Of a stretch of 64,000 nucleotides of DNA, positions 39,251-49,175 are shown piece after piece; position 1 is the stretch's first letter, and each line of letters starts with the position of its first letter. The notes beneath the pieces are model-generated. The model was given only the letters and a program-made list of their open reading frames with translations. It ran no database searches and was not told where the DNA came from. The DNA comes from Leptasterias polaris (lineage: Eukaryota > Echinodermata > Asteroidea > Forcipulatida > Asteriidae). Position numbers and translations under genes: made by a program. The stretch covers positions 1,971,001 to 2,035,000 of the forward strand of contig JAZGTN010000064.1 of the NCBI GenBank assembly GCA_037783415.1. Direction: 5' to 3'.

Positions 39251-39699
39251 TGGATTTTTGAGTTTGTTCGCCCACCTCAAAAATACACGCATCGTTGTCC
39301 GCAGACTTTGACATCTTTCCCAAATTCGCACGGTCATGAAACTTGGCAACAATATTACACCTGATGATTAGATAAGACATAAATTTCGACAACATAATGA
39401 CGTCACCCAATGAATTATTGGTTAATTAAATGTAATTAATTTAATCAAATTTTGAGTTTTTGGTTTAACAACCATGCAGAACTCGCAAACTAAGAACGAT
39501 AAATTTGTTGTTATTTCTTGAAAACAAAGGGTATTGAATACTTATTGCTTTATACATTGGAACAAATCAAGTTTGAAATTTCAAAAGCTATCAACAATGT
39601 TTTCAGCGATTCAATGTTATAGCTAACGCATTAAAACAGCACTGAGCCCAGCGAGAACCCGAACACCTAGAGTTTGTTTTACAAACTCTAAATCTCTAG
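39251..39699 (+). mobile_element. Array unit 16, 449-bp minimal unit
   Basis: Same deletion join and length as unit 21447-21895. It separates the two nearly identical long units. Confidence 0.75.
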
Positions 39700-42600
39700 T
39701 TTTTATTTGTTTTGCTTATTCTTCTGATTGTAGTTTGTCCGCAAAAAAAAACATACTTGCAAACCTTTGATCAACTTGAAACTTAATGTGACATTAGAAC
39801 ATAAAGAGCAGAAGGTGTGTGAACAATGACGTCATGATGACGTCATCGGGTGTCAAATTACAAGCCATTTAAGGTCAAAAAAGTGCCCTCATGCCAATGC
39901 CTGTATGTTTCTGAATAGGAAAGCTATAATATTCATATTTAAACATTATGATAGATCAAGACACGGGCAACATTTGAAAAGTTAACGCCAAATTCACATG
40001 ACCTTTACTTCCGGTCGTAACGGAAGGTCAAAGTTTGCCTTTCTGCAATTCTTAACCAAAAAACATTTCCTGCCCAAATTCTTCACTTCTGTTTATCCGA
40101 TCAACCTCAAATTTACGCCATGTTAGAACCTTGATGAAACCTCCATCAAGTTGTTGTGACGTCATGATTACGTCATCAGGTGTTGAAATACAGTAAATCA
40201 AAATTTAATATTTCAAAAAATCATAACTTAATCATTACTGAATGGATTGCTTCAATCAATACATCATCGGACAGGTCTTTTAAAACTCAACAAATGCTAC
40301 ACAAAGAGTTATCCCGGTTGTTCTTGACTTCCCGCTGAAAATGTAAGTTGAACATTACGTTAGTATTAGCCCACAGGTCTGGTCATTCTGCTCCAATGAC
40401 CATGCGTAATCTTGCATGTACATGTAACAGTACACACACTGCGCCATTGATCTTAGGTGCAAAGTCCACGAAGACTGCATTGCTGTGTCGTGACTGTGCA
40501 TTGCTGGCCCACATGTACATGTACATGTACATGAAGCGTAAAGTAAAGTTGATGCGTTTGGTGGCGCTATACCAAGTTAATGGTCCTTTGTTACTGCACT
40601 CGTCGATAAATGCAACCATCCTTCGGAAATCTACGATGTTCGACGGTGGTCCAATGAATAGCTCATTGCATAACCTTCGTGTTAGCCTTTTGTTGGCTTG
40701 GTGGTAAATATCAACTGAACGAGTGTATTTTGCTGAATTGTTTTGGTGATTTGAAGAACTTTTGATAACTGAGAAAATGCAATCGAAAATATAAAAGGTC
40801 AACATAAATTTGACTCTGATCAACAACGGTTTTTACGCGAATCTAACTTTTAGATCCTGTTGAATACTTCAAAATAATGTGAACAGCAAAATAAATTCAA
40901 CATAAATTGCACATCGTGTAAACAGTAGGTTCTTATGCCCTTTTCATAATCATGACTTGTTGCTTCAGTAATCGGCACCAGACGGTATAAGCGCAGCAAA
41001 CAGGCGTAGTTTGATAACATTTATTTTTGAATTGTTAGTGATATCTTTTAGTATTATAGTCCAATAACTACGGATTGGATTTCTACAATCAATACATCAT
41101 CGAACAGGTCTTGCATACGATCAGTTCAGTTTATGACTATTTACATGAAAAACCTCGCCGTTACGTTGTTTAATTAATAGACGTCACCCAATGAATTATT
41201 GGGTAATTAAATGTAAATAATTTAATCAAATTTTGAGTCTTTGGTTTAACAACCATGCAGAACTCGCAAACTAAGAAAGATAAATTCGTTGTTTTTTCTT
41301 GAAAACAAAGGGTACTGAATACTTATTGTTTTATACAATGGAACAAATCAAGTTTTTCATAGATCTATTAGAGAAATTGGCCTTTAATCTTAATCCATTG
41401 CCTAACGCAGAATGACATACCCCCTCGCGACTGGCAACGGTGGGTAGCTAGCCAGTCAATGCACTTGTTACAGACCAACGTGGCACAACGGAGATGTTTA
41501 CTATCAGTGCCATGTGGGCGTAACGAGAGTTTCCATTCATGTTTTACTTACAACGTAGTGCAATCTTATCAATGGCGTACTTACTACTACGTACTAGCAT
41601 TAACATGAATTCCGCTAAGATTTGGCGTCTAATTGTTCCCCTATTCGCCCTTCTCATGGCTTTATGATCAATATGGAATTGGAGACGAAGTTTCACTGAG
41701 ATGACCACCTGCTTCAGTAATTCGTCAGATTTTTAACTATGTGAGAAAATGCAAGCAGAAAAAGACGAACATTGGTCATGTTTTGATCACACACCGAGAA
41801 GGAAGGATGTTTCATCGGATCGTGAGGGGTGTTTCAGACCCTTCTCCACGGCATGTGTTATTGTTGATACACGGGACTAACTTCGGTAAGTTTTCGTGTG
41901 AACATCATTGCTTTTCAAAATGATTCTTTTATTTAATGCACAAGTACGTTGTAAAGTTTATCCTGTATCATCAAGTGGTGACGTTGGTGAGATGTTTTTA
42001 AAACTAAGGAACGTTTAGTATGAACGTCAAAGAGATAAGAGTTTGGCAATGGCGGATTGGTATGATTGTTGGCTGGGTCACCATGGTGTCACATAGTCAG
42101 AAAATGGTCAGACTGAGGAATGTTTTCTGTCAACTTTGTATTGCGACATAATTATTTGAAAACCCTTCCATAAAGTTTCCCCTAATAAGGTTTCGTTTAT
42201 AAGTTGTTTTTCACATCAAAAACAGGATGTGCACCTTCCACTAATTTTTTCTTGCGTAATTTCCTTACTCTGATATGTTGTATTGTTACGCGCCCTCGAA
42301 CAGGTTGGTCTTGGAGAGGGCACAATATAAATTCAATAAATTATTATTATTATTATAAAATAATGAAATGTTGTAAGTCTTGAATTTTATTTATTTGAGC
42401 AGTTTCAGCTTGACTTAATTTGCTTTGAGTCATACTTTGTTTATTGTTTTTTTCTTCTTCAGAATATACAACACATCAGTACCCGAATGTTCTACAGTGA
42501 AAAATGTCATACTCGTTGCTGTGTTCCATTCCCTAATTCCTTGGGGAGTGTATGATGCACCATACAGGTAGAAATAGTTATTAACTCGTTAAAAATATTT

Positions 42601-43500
42601 TATTAGTTAAAATTCACGAGAGGCTTAAACTTGCCGTCTTCATGACTTGCCTTTATCTTGCATAATTATTAAAAATATGCGTTTTTTTATTTCAATATTA
42701 TAAATTTAACAAACCGTTCTGTATAAAGACTAATGTCTAAAAATCAAGCGAGCTATTTTTAAAAATGCAACCAAGAGCTCATACTATGCTCGACTTATTT
42801 TAACGACATCATCATCAGTGCATATGTATTTAACAATCAAAGTATCATGCACCGATACATGAGAAGCCAAATCACAGTATTTGAAAACCTGTTAATACTT
42901 CTAAGAATTGTAACTTAATAATGTCAACATGATTCGCATAGTCGGATTTATTAATCAATATCCATTAAAAAATAAATAAACTTCAGTGAGTGGCATACAT
43001 GATAGTTGTACTTGTGATTAATTTAAAAGCTCGTTTTAAGATATGCAACCAAAACGAAAGGAAATTCGAAAAATTAATGTTGCCGTGTTTAAAAGGACAA
43101 TATTGACCCACTGCCCTTTTAAATAAATTATATAATGTACTCTTTTGCTGACAATACGTTTAGTAAGTTCACCTTCGTTTTTCACTTACAATTTAAAACA
43201 CATAATTTAATACCAATTTCTCGATAAGAACTTATCTAACGTCATAATGACGTCATCAGTTTTCAAATTTGGCTTTAACAAAAGATTATTATTTTTTAAA
43301 CTCATATTGTGAGGTGCATTAATTTCCTTTGTAAACTAACGTACAAGCAAAGCAGATTTACACTTTACTTTCCTTGAAATTTCAAAAGCTATCAACAATG
43401 TTTTCAGCGATTCAATGTTATAGCTAACGCATTAAAACAGCACTGAGCCCAGCGAGAACCCGAACACCTAGAGTTTGTTTTACAAACTCTAAATCTCTAG
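39700..43500 (+). mobile_element. Array unit 17, last unit, twin of 35454-39250
   Basis: Offset 4247 bp from its twin. It ends exactly at CTAG 43497-43500, where unrelated sequence starts (TTATTTTTGTTTCTC). The twin continues into TGGATTTTTGAG at the equivalent point. Confidence 0.85.
43461..43500 (+). other. Terminal hairpin and CTAG, right end of array
   Basis: Stem AGAGTTTGT (43470-43478), loop TTT, stem ACAAACTCT (43482-43490), spacer AAATCT, then CTAG. This is the clearest boundary of the family because everything to the right is non-repetitive within this window. Confidence 0.8.
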
Positions 43501-43539
43501 TTATTTTTGTTTCTCTTCCCCCTCTACCCCCTAATCAAG

Positions 43540-44127
43540 GTGTACTTGTGGACACTGCGTCATCCAACAACTTGTAGCAAACTGAATGTGACAGGTGATG
43601 GGGATAGACCTATATGATACAGAGAGATGTTGTAGCCAGATGAGTGGTATGAATCCGTTTTGCATACTGTACAGCTCAATATCGGAGAAGGGGGTGTACA
43701 GGGAACAGTTGACCGGTAAGTAGTGTGAGACAAAAGTTATTGTTAAAACTCTCAATTTTTATTACCAGGTTGAACAAAATACATTATTATTTAGAATGTG
43801 ATTAGAAAAAATTATATTACACAGATTGAGGGAAACTTACAACTGTCCCTCCATTTTTTTTATTATTGTTTAATACATAGCGAGAAACTGTGTATACAGT
43901 ATTGAGTTTCCTCAACTGGTCCTGATTTGTTCCATATTTTTATTTCTCATTAATCTCCAGGAAATATCGACAGGTGGCTTATGTCAAGGCAAAAGATGGG
44001 GTTGGGTATATTTGGGAAGATTCAACCGTGTTCCACTTTCATCCTGTGTAGTGAATACAATCTGACAGCTGTACCCAAACCCAGATGGTACATAAAGTCT
44101 TCAGCTAACCTGACTGAACTGGATTAA
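43540..44127 (+). pseudogene. Decayed P2X7-like C-terminal domain gene fragment
   Basis: Two exon-like pieces are visible. The first (43540-43715) follows a pyrimidine-rich tract ending CAAG and stops at a GTAAGT donor. The second (43961-44127) follows TCTCCAG and ends at TAA. Across the junction the frame reads GTVDRKYRQVAYVK. After a one-base slip comes WGWVYLGRFNRVPLSSCVV, a TGA and LYPNPDG. This order (AY.., W.W..LG..NRV..PSCVV, .YP.P.G) matches the cysteine-rich intracellular domain found at the C-terminus of P2X7 and in many invertebrate proteins. Near the start a different frame reads CTCGHC, also expected for that domain. In-frame stops and frameshifts show it is not functional. The first TGA could be a CGA changed by deamination. 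The Helitron-like array ends only 40 bp upstream, in the pyrimidine tract of the preceding intron. The assignment is from memory of the family and was not searched. Confidence 0.6.
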
Positions 44128-44283
44128 ATGTTGTCTTGCTTTACCCCGTGGCTGCACTTTTCATGATAATGTATTTCTTCAAAAATATTTTGCGTTGTAG
44201 TTAATTACCAACATTTATGTAAACACAAGAAATTGTATGTGCTTGTTTGATTGAGGAATTATTCCTTGTGAATCCTGTTCATA

Positions 44284-44510
44284 GCCCAATTTCATGGCTC
44301 TGCTTACCATCGTACTCTCCGCTTACTAAGCAAGCGCGAATTTCTGCGCTAGCTGTGTAAGCGTAGAATGCCTAGTAACGTGGACTACGCAAGTGCACAT
44401 GCAAAAATTCCCTGCTTACCTGTGAAATACGCTTGACGTAAGCGTGGAATTCAATGCTTCTGCAAGCGGCGATTCTTGGCTTACGGTAAGCAGAGCCACG
44501 AAATTGGGTC
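44284..44510. mobile_element. MITE with 24-bp terminal inverted repeats
   Basis: The left end CCCAATTTCATGGCTCTGC and the right end GCAGAGCCACGAAATTGGG are inverted copies over about 24 bp with one mismatch. The interior repeats CGCTTAC and GTAAGC motifs, and no coding is seen. CATA on both sides may be a target duplication. Fragments of the same family occur at 53250-53280 and from 55890. Confidence 0.8.
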
Positions 44511-44868
44511 CATATCGTAACATTATCCCTACTGGCTTTCAAATAAATTTCCAGAGGTTGAAATTAAATTTAACTTTACAGTAGTAGCCCACAGTGCTAG
44601 TCAAGTCAAATTGTTACAGTTCCTCATCTAATGAATATGGAGTTTTGTATTTTGTACACTTTTCACTCAAAGTCGTGTACAAAAGTGTTGTGATGAACTT
44701 TTAATTTTCAACTGTTTATTAGAAAAAGAAAAAAAATGAAAGAGTCAATAAAATTTGCTAATGAGCCACAGAATCTGTTTCATAATTTACGTACTCCTTT
44801 AGATTGTCCTTCTCAGCCTTCTATTTACAACCAATTTTGTTTCTATATTAGTTGAGAATCTCTCTTTG
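44511..44868. other. No recognisable feature
   Basis: AT-rich single-copy sequence with short A runs. I see no reading frame, repeat or RNA signal that I can support. Confidence 0.5.
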
Positions 44869-45039
44869 TTATCCCAAATTCTGATCAAGACTAGGAGAAC
44901 AGCGTTTCATGTTTCCTAATATTTTCCGATAGTGCCGTTGATGTTGAGGGTTCAGCCACATAGATGTAGGTCCAGCCGTTGATAGTCCAGATGTTGATGG
45001 ATCAATTGTTTCTCCAGTCTTGATGATTTCCATTAGCAT
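44869..45039 (-). CDS. Possible terminal exon, 56 codons and stop
   Basis: On the minus strand a TTTGCATTTTTAG acceptor precedes an open frame of 56 codons starting MLMEIIKTGETIDPSTSGLS and ending in TAA at 44869-44871. The composition is protein-like (WLNPQHQRHYRKILGN), but I recognise no domain. No upstream exon could be tied to it. It may be the last exon of an unknown gene or a transposon remnant, and chance remains possible. Confidence 0.3.
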   Translation of the reverse strand: MLMEIIKTGETIDPSTSGLSTAGPTSMWLNPQHQRHYRKILGNMKRCSPSLDQNLG

Positions 45040-45922
45040 CTAAAAATGCAAAATATTCCATTGAAAACAATTAAAATTAGGTTTTTATTTTATTTGTATT
45101 TTTATTTATCAGTATTTTTAATTATTTTATTTATTTATTATTAAATCAAACAAATTTGGGGGGGGGGGGGGGTGGAGGCAGAGGGGAATTAATTTGGAAA
45201 GGGGGATCAATCCACTCACACTATTTCAGTTGTCATTTATGACCAATAATAATTTCTTTTGAGTGTCATTTCATTTGTTAAACAAACATTTCGATTGGAT
45301 TGGGCACCCTTCGATTTTTTGCTTTTCTTAAAACTTCCCATGTCTAAAATTCACGGTGGTAGTTGTAGGCAAATAAAGGATCAATGAGGAAAAAAGCTCG
45401 CCACTTTATGATAGCATATCCCATTGTTTATTGACATGCGACGAACACATGACCGGTTAATATGTACGTGTACATGTATAGTGTACACGTCAAGCACGGT
45501 TTCGCCCGGTATCTGGACATCACAGATTTTCCGCCCATGCCCGCGGTAGCCGGAAACTTCGGCGTCTTTCTCTCCCAAACGTTTCCTACCAACAACTTAA
45601 TAACTTTAACACACTTACCAGTGGGTTTTAGCTTTCCATATTCGTCCGATTGGCCCTTTCACTGTCTGTCTTTTCGTCTGTTTTCCTTGATCGCGTTGTG
45701 TCAGTTTATGTGGAGCCTTCAGTGTGTGTGGGCGAAGTATCCATAACACGGTCATCGTCGGTAAACTACACTTTCAAAACGCTGAAGTTGGATCGCGTTT
45801 AAGTTTACAAAATGTTCCCATTCCTTCATTAATAGCAGAATCAGCCGGAAGTTTTTGGAATCTGAGGTTAGGAATTTATTACTTCTCTTTATGCAACCTC
45901 CAATGCACCCGATTTTGGTATT
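45040..45922. other. Unassigned spacer
   Basis: Holds AT-rich sequence, a G run near 45158, and a GC-richer stretch at 45460-45760 with overlapping short open frames on both strands that have no recognisable motif. Nothing can be called a gene. Confidence 0.4.
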
Positions 45923-46259
45923 TTAAAGTGTCATTTACACTTCACCTGCTAGGGGGTCTGCTTTTCTTCAGGCCTTCGCTGCATTGTTTACACGCACTTG
46001 GTCGGTGATTGCGCAACATCACCAGCAACCTAATCCCCGCGTGACGTCATGATTGTTATAACCAATCAAACGTCCTCGACGGCCAAATGCTTTCAAGTTT
46101 TGCAAATCCCCAATTGTCCCCTTTTGTTTTGATGCGATATTACAAAAAAAGTGTAAACCCAAATAAGTTCACTTACTCATTAAACAGTAGTCTGATATAA
46201 TGTCTGCAAGATGTATAATAGTTTGTGCTTTCTCAAAAATCGCTCTAGTGACACTTTAA
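45923..46259. mobile_element. Candidate short MITE with TTAA ends
   Basis: TTAA followed by AGTGTCA at the left and TGACACT followed by TTAA at the right. The inverted ends are short (7-9 bp), and the 337-bp interior has no coding. Confidence 0.45.
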
Positions 46260-46283
46260 TGGCTTTACTGCCAAACTCTGAGC

Positions 46284-46690
46284 CTATGACGCCCTTCTTC
46301 TGTTTTTGTCCATGCTGCTCAAAATGCTATCCCTCAAGTAATGAGCACACTGAAGGGCAGTGTTGGTAGCCTCAGCCAGGTCATCAGTAGTAGTTGGTGA
46401 TGGAAGAAGGGGCAGGTGAGGAGATGGTGAGGACTCTCCCCAATGTCAGGTGTTGGGACCTGCTATTTGTCCCCACTTCACCAGGTTTGTTTGGCACCTA
46501 CCAACTCTTGTGAGCAACTGGTTGAGAGTCTTCCAAGTGGTCCATTCAGTAGAGCGCGGCCAGGGAGACTCTCTGTCGCCGGGATCTTGAAGTCCGATGT
46601 GTTTTTTGGGACATTGAGGCGTTCTTACCAGAGTCAGGTTCAAGTGTTGGTTGCGCTATCTTCAAGTATAGGATCGAAGTGATGAAACTC
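46284..46690 (-). pseudogene. C-terminal fragment of a LINE polyprotein
   Basis: The minus strand reads WKTLNQLLTRVGRCQTNLVKWG. After a small frame slip it reads DIGESPHHLLTCPF, then in another frame DDLAEATNTALQCAHYL. This order (TLNRLRTG.GR...KWG, C.CG...HLL.CP, DL..A...CA..) is the conserved region downstream of reverse transcriptase in several non-LTR retrotransposon groups. At least two frameshifts and a stop make it dead. It is unrelated in sequence and opposite in direction to the LINE at 49176. Confidence 0.6.
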
Positions 46691-46799
46691 CTCCTTGATC
46701 GCAGACAGGGGGGTTACTGGTGGGTGGTCAAACAGAGGATGGCGGTCATCAGTACTCTGCCTTGACCACTCTGCCTGACTGTCAACAGCTTGCCTGATG

Positions 46800-46920
46800 T
46801 CAGCGACGATGCTAGACTTGTGGACAAGTCGTTAAATGTCTGTCGCAGTGATAGCGGAACGGCTTTCTCGCAATATCCCGCGAGAGGGATGCTCTGTGCG
46901 AGATTACTGCTCTCAAGACT
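46800..46920. repeat. Repeat block with a GACTTGTGGACAAGTC palindrome
   Basis: TAGACTTGTGGACAAGTCGTT followed by a CTCGCGAGA-rich segment. The region 53020-53130 carries the same palindrome-like sequence inverted, also beside CTCGCGAGAG motifs. This suggests two copies of one dispersed repeat of unknown type. Confidence 0.45.
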
Positions 46921-46990
46921 GGTCACATTTACCGACTTGTGAAACCCGCAGCCGATTTCGTACGGACGCATCTGATTGGTCAATTTCGTT

Positions 46991-47690
46991 ACTATGAATA
47001 TTCAAAATGGAGATGAATATTAAACATTAAATCCTGTACTGGATGGAGTTTTATGTTGCTTTGATATTGCACGATCAACCAAACACTGAGTGATGAGAGT
47101 GATTGTGTTCATGAGTATTTTGACAAAAGAAAATACGTATTCAACTTGTAAATAATTACAAAAAATCGAACGTAAGATTTTATTTCAGAGAGTCCGAGCA
47201 ACGGAAGCGTGTTTGACAGTGCACAGCGTGTGGGGATGTACGTATAACACACGGGCAAATCGTGTAGCTGGCTGGCGCGCAGAGTTTCTCTCGGCGGGGC
47301 TCAGCGCGACGGAAACCCCCTAGCCAAGAGATAGCTGTATCTGGAAGCTCATGAACATGTGGGAGGGGTAGGGAGCCAGACCACCAACTACCTTGTCATT
47401 GCGGGCTTGTTAGTCGGTAAACCTCGCTGATCGAATCCGCTGTTTTAAAATCGCAACGTTTCAATGCTCGGTGTACGTTCCTTCCCCCGATTTGGAAATT
47501 AATTAAGATTTATGTCAATAAATAGGAATACCACTCTTATATTGACGGTGCAATTAGATTAAACAATTTGTGTGACAAAAACGAGCCCCCCCCCCCCCAT
47601 AAAAAACAAAAAACAAAAAAAAAAAAAACCTGAAGGAACAGGTGAAAAATAAATTACAAATTAAAATGTAAAAAAAATAATCTCACTCGG
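46991..47690. other. Spacer without recognisable features
   Basis: Mixed composition, GC-rich around 47200-47340, with C and A runs near 47587-47630. No supported coding region. Confidence 0.4.
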
Positions 47691-47699
47691 AATTTCTTT

Positions 47700-48180
47700 T
47701 TCCATCTCTCGACACACAAAATTCCAACAAAAGAATTTCGTTTCCTCAAAATATTATTAAATTCAATCAAATTAAAATGTTGTCACATAAAATAATATTT
47801 TTTTAAATTTGTAAACAAAGTTGTGTTTTTCTAGGTAACGAAATAGATTTTTCCTAGAAAATACGTTTTTGTTCCCTCGCACGCTTTCTTTCCCCAGAAA
47901 TACGATTTTGTTACCCAGAAATACGCTTTTGTTCCCTGAAAGATACGCAGTCTTTTCCTCGAAATATGATTTTGTTCGAACAAAATATACTTTCGTTTGC
48001 TCAAAATATGCTTTCGTTCAATAAAAATGATTTTTTTCCACCGAAAGGAGATTTCTTTCCCTAAAAACAAGCTTTCGTTTCATCGAAATACGACTTGGAA
48101 TTAGTTGCCCAAAATATACTTTCATTCGTTCCCTCAAGATAGCTAGCTTTTGTTCCCTTAAGATAGCTTTCGTGGCCCTG
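47700..48180. repeat. Degenerate minisatellite, unit about 28-36 bp
   Basis: The motifs AATACG, TTTTGTTCCCT and CCTCGAAATA recur about a dozen times with irregular spacing. The 79-codon minus-strand frame here simply follows the repeat. Confidence 0.6.
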
Positions 48181-48204
48181 AAGTCCAATCACAAAAGTTT
48201 GTTA

Positions 48205-48350
48205 AATTCCCTTGTGAGGGGCGACTATGAGAGGGGACGAGTTTGTATGTCACGGGGCGACTTTGCTAGGGGCGACTTTGTAGTTAGTGACTTTGTAAAT
48301 GTGTTTTTTGTAATTGGCGACTTTGCTATAGGGGGGCGAGTTGACTGGTT
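48205..48350 (+). repeat. Short GGCGACTTTG repeats
   Basis: GGCGACTTTG and close variants occur several times in 140 bp. Probably a fragment of a larger dispersed repeat. Confidence 0.5.
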
Positions 48351-48788
48351 TCCGTGTCCGTTGTTTATACACACTTAATATACACAATCACTGTAGAACA
48401 CGTCGGGTTAAAGGACTGGAGCGGATCAGTAACTATTCACAGTAGGCATTATTTATTTTTATGAGGCAAAACACACATCTTAAACAATTATATAATAATG
48501 CATTTTAAGATAAGTTTACTTTATGTCTTTAGTTACTAAATTAATGAAGGAGTTAACAGACAGAAAACACACTCACAGATGGCTCAAGTGCAAGCATTTA
48601 TCGCATTTACAGTACCTAAAATTAGTACTACCCTCAGATAAAATGGACTCGTCTCAATGATCGTCTCTACAGCAACCGTAATGTATACTGCGTTCGTACC
48701 TGAATAAATGAATACGTACAGTTTTCGGGTTTCACAAGTCATTGCGCATAGTTTTTGACGATGGCATGATGCCACCTGTCATGAAAAG

Positions 48789-48960
48789 TTAAAGGTATTA
48801 TACAGGATTGGCAGAGCTGACAAAATAATCACAGACAGTGTTCATGTTTTGTGTAATCAACCACATACATGAAATAACAAACCTGTGAAAATTTGAGCTC
48901 AATTGGTCATCGAGGTCACGAAAAATAGTGAAAAGAGACCTTATTTTTATTGAGGGCGCT
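48789..48960. mobile_element. Truncated MITE related to 20588-20964
   Basis: Begins TTAAAGGTATTATACAGG and contains CTGTGAAAATTTGAGCTCAA followed by TTGGTCAT. The second part matches the MITE at 20588-20964 in reverse orientation. The right end is missing and LINE sequence follows. Confidence 0.5.
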
Positions 48961-49175
48961 GTTTCGCTGGCGGGGGTTGTTTTATTTCTGTCTTTGTTTT
49001 CGTTTTAAAATCTGCCTAAATCTTCGTTTTTAATGTCGATCGTTCCAATTTTCAAGTCCTGTTTGGATCATTACTCATTACTACCCATGGATGCCGTTTG
49101 ATGCGTGATTTCTAGGATTTATTGTTGCTGGTTCGAGATAAATCCAGTTACTGTTTGTGTTTGTGACCATCCACG

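Larger units (their letters stand above)
1..43500 (+). repeat. Head-to-tail array of Helitron-like units
   Basis: About 18 related units, mostly 1.0-4.3 kb, run in the same direction. Each ends with the conserved text CCCGAACACCTAG, a hairpin (stems AGAGTTTGT and ACAAACTCT, loop TTT), a short A/T spacer and CTAG. The CTAG ends lie at 952, 6182, 8060, 10186, 11230, 12702, 14638, 18964, 21446, 21895, 24247, 26630, 30964, 33413, 35453, 39250, 39699 and 43500. All 18 are followed by T, with at least four different downstream sequences. A hairpin about 10 nt before a terminal CTAG/T is the known 3' end of canonical Helitrons. No 5'-TC end and no Rep/helicase reading frame were found, so the family assignment is inference. 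Units differ by deletions and nested insertions. The left end of the array lies outside the window. Confidence 0.8.

Noticed and set aside
46443..46682. 79-codon plus-strand frame as a gene
   Set aside because: It is the antisense of a LINE C-terminal fragment read on the minus strand.
47831..48070. 79-codon K/F/Y-rich frame
   Set aside because: Follows the degenerate minisatellite and has no protein features beyond the repeat.
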